Origin: Salvia splendens
Lineage: Eukaryota; Streptophyta; Magnoliopsida; Lamiales; Lamiaceae
NCBI RefSeq assembly: GCF_004379255.2
Contig: NC_056047.1
Coordinates: 19,668,293 to 19,732,292, forward strand
Length of the DNA stretch: 64,000 nt
Reading direction: 5' to 3'
A program made the position numbers and the translations under genes. The number at the start of each line of letters is the position of its first letter. Positions within the stretch are counted from its first letter, which is position 1. Positions 56,519-64,000 of this stretch are shown here, piece by piece. The notes beneath the pieces were generated by a model. That model searched no databases and had not been told where the DNA came from. It saw only the letters and a list, made by a program, of their open reading frames with translations.

Positions 56519-59500
56519 TAAACATACACAAAATACATACACAAAATACATACACTATAAACACATTGCACATGCCACCGATACTAACACAAAATACACA
56601 CACTTCACACACAAACACAAAATACACAATTTATAATCTATACAAGAAATACACACACAGCACAAATACATTTCATACTACACACAAAATATACACACCA
56701 CACACTACATAGACTACACATACTACATACACTATGCACAAAATACAAATATTACGTACACTACAGTAACCACAAACATTGCAAACGCATTGCATGTGTG
56801 CAGTGTGTATTTTGTGTGTGTAGTGCGTGCAGAAATACAAAAACACACTATACACACTACACACCACATAATAAATACACACATTAACACATACTCAAAA
56901 TACTCAAACTGCATGAAAATACACACTCTACATACATTGGACACAATGCACACTATATTCAAAATGCGATATTGTGCTAAACACCGAATAAAAATATAAT
57001 ACACACACTGCACACAACAGAAAACACATACACTACACACATTACGCACACTATAAACAAATGCATGCACTATACACAAAATACACGCATTCCACACACG
57101 TACATATACACAAAATACACATTGCCCACAATATGCTAATACACATTTCACATAAGTACATACTCCCTCCGTCTCACTCAAGATGTCCACAAACGACAGA
57201 TACTATACACTACACACTAAATACACACACTATACACATAATATACAATACACACCGCATACACACACTATACACAAGATACATACACTAAATGTACGCA
57301 TGCTACACAAATTACACATACTAAACACGGTACACAAAAAATAACACTTTGCGCACATTGTATAAACACTGCCCACACACTATGCATACTAAACACGCTA
57401 CACAAAAAATAACACACTTTACACACATCATATAAACAAAATACATTCACACTTTACATACAAATATTAAATACAAATAAGTAAATACATACATACATTG
57501 CACACACTACAACAAATACTAAAAAAATACATACATAAATATACACACACTACATATACTAACACAAAATACACTATTTATATACTACACAATAAATGTA
57601 CACAATTTATACAGACTTGGCACAAACTATAAACATTAAACACTGTATAAATAGAATACATAAACATAATATAAATAAAATACACTACACATTAAACGAA
57701 GTACGCATACTACACATTATATACAAAATACACACTTGTACACAATTCAAAAAATAAACATACCAAACACAATGCAAAAAAATAACACACTTTACGCACA
57801 CAATATAGGCAAAATACACACGCTGCCCACACAAAATACACAATACACACCCTGCACTACACACACTATACACACCACACATACACTACTAACACTACAC
57901 AATACACACTTTAAGCACATACATATAAAACAATAACAAAATACACAATACACACACTACACTACACTACACACACTATACACAACATACATACACTACC
58001 AACACTACACAAATACACACTTTAAGTACATACAGATAAAACAAACACTACACTGTACATAAAATACTAAATACAAATATTATAAACATACTATTCATAA
58101 GGGGCACATACTACAAACATTACCCACGCTATAAATAAAATATACAAAATACATACACAACATACATACATTGCACACATTACATATTCTAACACAAATT
58201 ACACTATTTATACAATATTCAACAAATGCACAAATAAAATACATAATTTATACATACGTGGTACATACTAGAAACATTAAGAACAGTATAAATAAAACAC
58301 ACAAACACAATATAAATAAAACAATCACACACACACTACACAAATAAACATACTACACACTATAAAAAAAACAACACACATTGCACACTATATACATACT
58401 ATACATACGCAACACATACTACAAATATTAAACACACTAAATAAAATACACAAATATACACAAGTCATATATACTGGAAAAATACATTCATACATACATA
58501 TACACACTACATATACTAACACAAAATACACTATTTATATACTATACAATAAATGTACACATAAAATACACAATTTATACACACTTGGCACATGCTATAA
58601 ACATTAACATAGTATAAATAAAATATACAAACACAATATAAATAAATTACACTTCACACCAAATGAACTGCACATACAACACACATTATATACAAAATAC
58701 ACTCTCATACACAATACACAAAATAAATATACTAACCACGCAACAAAAAAATAACACACCCAATGCACTAAGTTTTGACAAAATATACATTCTGCCTATA
58801 CAAAATACGCAATACACACACTGCACACTACACATGGTATACACACTACACTCAGTATACATAACACTATACATATTAAACACACTAAATAAAATCCACA
58901 AAACACGTCCTACAAAAATACATATATACATTTGCGCACACAACAGATACTAACACAAAATACACAATTTATATATACTATACAAAAAATGCATACATAA
59001 AATACGCAATATATACATATGTGGCACATAATACAAACATTAAGCATGGTATAAAGAAAATACACAGTCACAATATAAATAAAACACACACACATACACA
59101 CAAGATAAACTACTTCACCCTATAGAAAAAATAACACTTCATACACACAATGCACTATATATATATATATATATATATTATACATCATAGCACACACTGC
59201 ACACACAATACAACCACAAAACACATACTGGTTACTACGCAAAAAATATAGACACATTATTTATGCAACACACATTTTATACCCACCATAAACACACAAG
59301 ACATTATAAACATACTACACACACTTTTACGCAAAATTCATAAACTTGCACACACACACATATTAACAAAATACATGCAATGCAAACATACATACAAACT
59401 TCACATAATACATGCACCGCACACACAACGTATACAAAGTACACCAACGCATACTACAAATTCATACACTACCCTCTAAATACACACATTATAAATAAAA

Positions 59501-61179
59501 TACACATACACGCAAAAAATACATGCATACATACATTGCAAACTACAAATTCTAACACAAATTCTAACACAAATTACACAATTTATATACTATACAACAA
59601 ATATACACATAAAATATAAAATATATATACATATGTGGCACATACTACAAACATTAAACACGGTATAAATAAAATAAACAAAGACTATATAAATAAACAC
59701 ACACACACACACTGCACGTTGAACACAAATTATACACACCACACAAATACACACACTTTACACACATAGATATTAAACAAACACTACACACAAAATATAC
59801 ACATAAAATACAAATATTATAAACACACTAGATTATACATACGCGGCATTATACTTTAAACATTAAACACAATACTACGAATAAAAATACATAAAAAAAT
59901 ACACATGCACTACATACATACATACACACATTCCACACACAATTGATAATGACACAAAATACAATATTTATACACTATACAACAAATGCACACATAAAAT
60001 ACACAAATTTTAAATTCATGGCACATACTACATACATTAAACACGGTATAAATAAAATAAACAAACACAATATAAATAAAACACACACGAACATACACAC
60101 TACACAAAATCAACATGCTACACACTAAACAAAAAATTCTACACTTCATACACATTGCGCACTATATACATACTATACATCATACCACACACCACATGGT
60201 GCATATTGCACACAAAGTATACACAAATTTTAAATTCATGGCACATACTACATACATTAAACACGGTATAAATAATATAAACCAACACAATATAAATAAA
60301 ACACACACAAACATACACACTACACAAAATCAACATGCTACGCACTAAACAAAAAATAATACTCTTCATACACATTGCACACTATATACACACTATACAT
60401 CATACCACACAGTGCATATTGCACACAAACTATATGCTCCACGCACGATATACATACAATGCCCATGTTGCTCACTACACCAAAAAACACCCTATGCAAC
60501 ACACATTCTATAAACACCATACACACCAGACATTATAGCACACAGTAACATACATACACACTACATATATTGTCTCCCACCATACAAAGAATACACACTC
60601 GTACACGATACAAAAAATAAACATTCTAAACACATTACACAAAAAATAACGCCCTTTACCCACATAGTATAGACAAAATATCCATACAGTACACTATACA
60701 CACAAAATACATGCCCTGCACACACTGCACACAAAGTATATCAACACATACTATACACTGTGTGCACACAAAGTATATCAACACATACTATACACTACAC
60801 GTAAAATTCACACATCCACACACAATAAACACACTTCACTACACACACTATACACAAAATTCACAAAATACATACACTGCCGGTACTACATACACACTTT
60901 ACACATGCATCAAAAAAACTACACGCTACACAAAATACATGCAGAAAATACAAACATTATAAACACACAAACACTACAAACACACTTTGAAGCATCTGAG
61001 ACGAAGTTGCAAAGCTGGCCACCTCATCCAGGTACTACATACACACTTTACACATGCATCAAAAAAACTACACGCTACACAAAATACATGCAGAAAATAC
61101 AAACATTATAAACACACAAACACTACAAACACACTTTGAAGCATCTGAGACGAAGTTGCAAAGCTGGCCACCTCCAACA
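56519..61179. repeat. AC-rich, G-poor satellite-like array (copy B)
   Basis: Near-identical to 22,047-26,689, including the 220-bp (60,001 and 60,221) and 149-bp (60,882 and 61,031) tandem duplications. Differences include a longer TA run at about 59,155 and one extra 12-bp TTCTAACACAAA unit near 59,561. Confidence 0.88.
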
Positions 61180-61562
61180 GACTTTGCCATATCTTGAATT
61201 GTTGTGTTGCTGGCCACCTCATCCAGGTATGATACTTTCAGCTTCACAAAGTTGCAAAGCTGCAGCGGAAAAAATCACACTTAATTGAAAAAATCACACT
61301 TAAAGAATTAAGGGCCAGATCACACGACCACACCAAGCAAGTACAAGAACATAAAAATTTTAAGGTGTGCTAACATTACCAACAGTTGTAAGATTTAAAG
61401 ACATATATCAACTTATCTTAATTGGAAAGTGCACTCACAATCGGTAAAGCTTTAGGTTTTAGGCGGGAGAGAGCATGGCTGCTCTCAAGATATGAGGAAA
61501 TATTGTCTGAGCCCGATAACTTTAAGTTCATGACGGCCTGACAGAACGCCTCCATTGCCCCA
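61139..61562 (-). pseudogene. NODULIN HOMEOBOX (NDX)-like remnant, copy 1B
   Basis: Duplicate of 26,649-27,072, with exon relics at 61,562-61,439 and 61,259-61,174 and the same frame-breaking deletions. It adds no independent coding information. Confidence 0.7.
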
Positions 61563-62677
61563 CTACTCCTGAATTAATAAACAGGTCACAGGGAAGAAAA
61601 CAAACAATAAAGAAGCAAAAGGGGAAAGGAAAACGAGAAAGTAATCAGGAATGAAGAAAGAATTCAGAAGTGTGAGATTTTAGTTAACCAGTGGGATCAA
61701 GTTATATGTGCTATTAATAGAACTTGTAATATGCAAACTCATAACAAGGAAGAAAATCCTCAAGAGTAAAAACATGGGAAAACCAAAAGGATCAAGATAA
61801 TGTGTAAACAGGGGCCAAAAAGTTATAAGACGTCTACATCCAAGCACCTCTATGGGAGTTTCTCTTCGCACAGTTATAACACCAGACCCAATGTTAATAT
61901 AATCCATAAAGGGCACAATGAGAGAGAGTAGTACAGTTAAACGTGACAATTTACTTGCTGAGGTTTATCGACGAGGCAGATTTTAATGACAGCAAAGCAC
62001 CACTGAGTGATTGCATTGTGGGTTTGAGTAGATTAGCTCTTAATAATACAGTCAAAACAAGGTAAAAATGAAAAAGTATCAAGTGAACTACATCAAAGTA
62101 GACAAAGACCCTATTACTTGCCTTAGGAAAGGTAGGTGTGTTGTGATGGCTTCATGTAATTAGGAGTGAACTCTCATCTAGAGAACTCGGTGGTCTCTGT
62201 TGTAGTGGGATCGAAGAGGGAATTGCTAACCCAGACAATATGCTGCCGAGTCCGATCAGAGAAAATGGTGGGCCTGCAGTCTGAAACCAAAAGGATGAAA
62301 TTGCAGTGATCATGAGTTCACACAAATCACTTGGAGTAGAAGTATTATCCACAACCACATAGACAAGGTGAAACTAGAAACCACATATAGGCATGTGGGA
62401 AGATGATTTGGATGAAGACATCGAGATAACACTTTTTGTCATGTTTTCTAAGAATCAATCATCTGTTTCTCATATGCAGGTTAAACTACTTAACAGGAAG
62501 ATAACATTACATGTTTAATACCTCTATATGTGGAGATGAAGATTGAATAAGACTGTGTCGTTGATCAGTATTGGCACTATGGCTAACACCAGTTCAGTAT
62601 AAGCCGCTGAAATACTGTTAAGTGCCCTCCCTATAAATGTTACAAAGTGCAGGATATGATGGCAGTACAGTGGCCAC
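61563..62677. other. Intron-like sequence (copy B)
   Basis: Duplicate of 27,073-28,187, including the unidentified exon-like frame (about 62,290-62,152, minus strand). Confidence 0.4.
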
Positions 62678-63010
62678 TAAATGAGACGGTCCACAAACTA
62701 TTCCAATGCCTTGCTCCCAAAGGAAAACATCAGAATGTCATAAAGCCAAGGTCAGACTGAAATTCACAATAATAACATTAACCAATTACCTAGGAAGGAA
62801 CAAACTTTTGAATTTGCAAGCTTCCTCAAAGCATTGAAAACCGCTCGTAAAGCAATACCCAGCATAAGGTTAGTCACAAGTTGATGCTTAATGACTGATC
62901 CTGAAGCACAAGCATTCACAAAGGATAAACATTATAGGCAAGTTGAAAATTTTAGAACGGGGTAACATTACAAGTAACATAGTTAGGTTGAAGCGTATTT
63001 TACAACATTA
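62678..63010. repeat. Dispersed repeat core (copy B)
   Basis: Duplicate of 28,188-28,520. Confidence 0.85.
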
Positions 63011-63279
63011 TAGACAACTAGGAACTATCACGGAAAACACCCTAGTTTCCCAAGAATAACACAAGAATATGCTGAATTATCTTAGTAGCCTCAAACGCAG
63101 CAATCTGACTCAAACAGAAAGTCTTTCCTGCATACAACAAAGAAAAGGGTTACAGGTTTAGTGCAACACGTAGAAGAATTCCAAGGAGAGAAAAATAATA
63201 AACTGTTGTATGTATTCCACTTCCTACAACTAAACAAAAATTATATCTAAATGTATGTACAAATAAGAGAATAACTAAC

Positions 63280-63407
63280 CACACATCCTGGTATCGTGCA
63301 GATATCGTGTTCCTCATAATTAGACAAAGCAAGTCCAACCCAAATTTTATTAGGTACCGACAAGTGTAGAGCATCAGAAAGATTTTGCAGTAGTTCTTCA
63401 TTGATGG
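63280..63407 (-). other. Exon-like segment, unidentified (copy B)
   Basis: Duplicate of 28,791-28,918, with the same translation and flanking splice-like sites. Confidence 0.4.
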
Positions 63408-63544
63408 CTTTAGTATGAAATGACACACTTAATATCGAACTAAAGTAAGGTTTAATAAATAAATATTTGAATATTGAAGCAATTATTGGTTGCAGCTTTA
63501 TACCCTTCAACTCGCTGGAATAAATAGTGAGGTGCTCAAACCTG

Positions 63545-64000
63545 AACTGGATCAATAATTCTTAATGAGATGACCCACAAACTGCTCCAATGCCTTGCTC
63601 CCAAAGGAAAACATCAGAATGTCATAAAGCCACGGTCATACTGAAATTCACAATAATAACATTAACCAATTACCTAGGAAGGAACAAACTTTTGAATTTG
63701 CAAGCTTCCTCAAAGCATCGAAAACAGCTCGTAAAGCAATACCCAGCATAAGGTTAGTCACAAGTTGATGCTTAATGACTGATCCTGAAGCAGCATTCAC
63801 AAAGGATAAACATTATAGGCAAGCTGAAAATTTTAGAACGGGGTACCATTACAACTAACATAGTTAGGTTGAAGAGTATTTTACAACACTATTAATCTGT
63901 TCTTATGTTCTCTAAGTAAACCAGAATTTGTTGTATCAATCATAATCATCAAACGGACAGTTAAAGATAACAAACTCAAACACAGTAGACTATGTATAAA
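63545..64000. repeat. 467-bp repeat unit, cut by the window end
   Basis: Matches the first unit of the tandem pair at 29,055. Whether a second unit follows lies outside the window. Confidence 0.88.

Larger units (their letters stand above)
49118..64000. repeat. Right duplicated block, copy B
   Basis: Colinear with 14,633-29,510 and continuing past the window edge. Confidence 0.95.

Overview
This is a plant nuclear, repeat-dominated window with no intact host gene that I can support. A eudicot is indicated by a Tekay/Del-type chromovirus, Copia and Stowaway elements, and pseudogenes of two plant genes: a PPR-DYW gene and NODULIN HOMEOBOX (NDX). A Lamiales source is only a guess.

Layout. 1-5.9 kb: 5'-truncated Copia pol on the minus strand, then a Gypsy LTR with primer-binding site. 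6.2-7.5 kb: fragments of a hAT-like element, a Copia LTR and another Gypsy LTR. 7.5-11 kb: AT-rich sequence with one coding-like remnant and one promoter-like stretch. 11,053-21,960: a complete 10.9-kb Gypsy element with near-identical 2.5-kb LTRs, a perfect 5-bp target duplication (ACATC), an extra ORF ahead of gag, and gag-PR-RT-RH separated from INT-chromodomain by one in-frame TGA. 22.0-26.7 kb: a G-poor, AC-rich satellite-like array. 26.6-35.3 kb: two broken copies of part of NDX (minus strand) among local duplications. 37.4-37.7 kb and 40.2-40.5 kb: MITEs. 38.1-39.8 kb: a PPR-DYW pseudogene (plus strand).

From 41.1 kb the content repeats. 41,985-47,203 copies 11-5,243, and 49,118-64,000 copies 14,633-29,510, including the same Gypsy insertion flank. 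In this second copy the intervening 9.4 kb is replaced by 1.9 kb carrying the 5' LTR, primer-binding site and leader of a different Copia element, fused in frame to the tail of the Gypsy extra ORF. By eye the left pair differs by about 2 per 100 bp over its first 400 bp, while the right pair shows only about six substitutions over 3 kb of gag-pol. The two blocks therefore may not share one duplication date. A real segmental duplication and a haplotype (false) duplication in the assembly both remain possible.

The points most worth a second look are the mosaic duplication and its Copia/Gypsy junction, the extra acidic gag-like ORF, a conserved two-hairpin, splice-acceptor-like module shared by three Gypsy LTR families, the satellite-like array with a recurring box of about 40 bp and a captured NDX exon piece, and the C-rich minisatellite inside the LTR.
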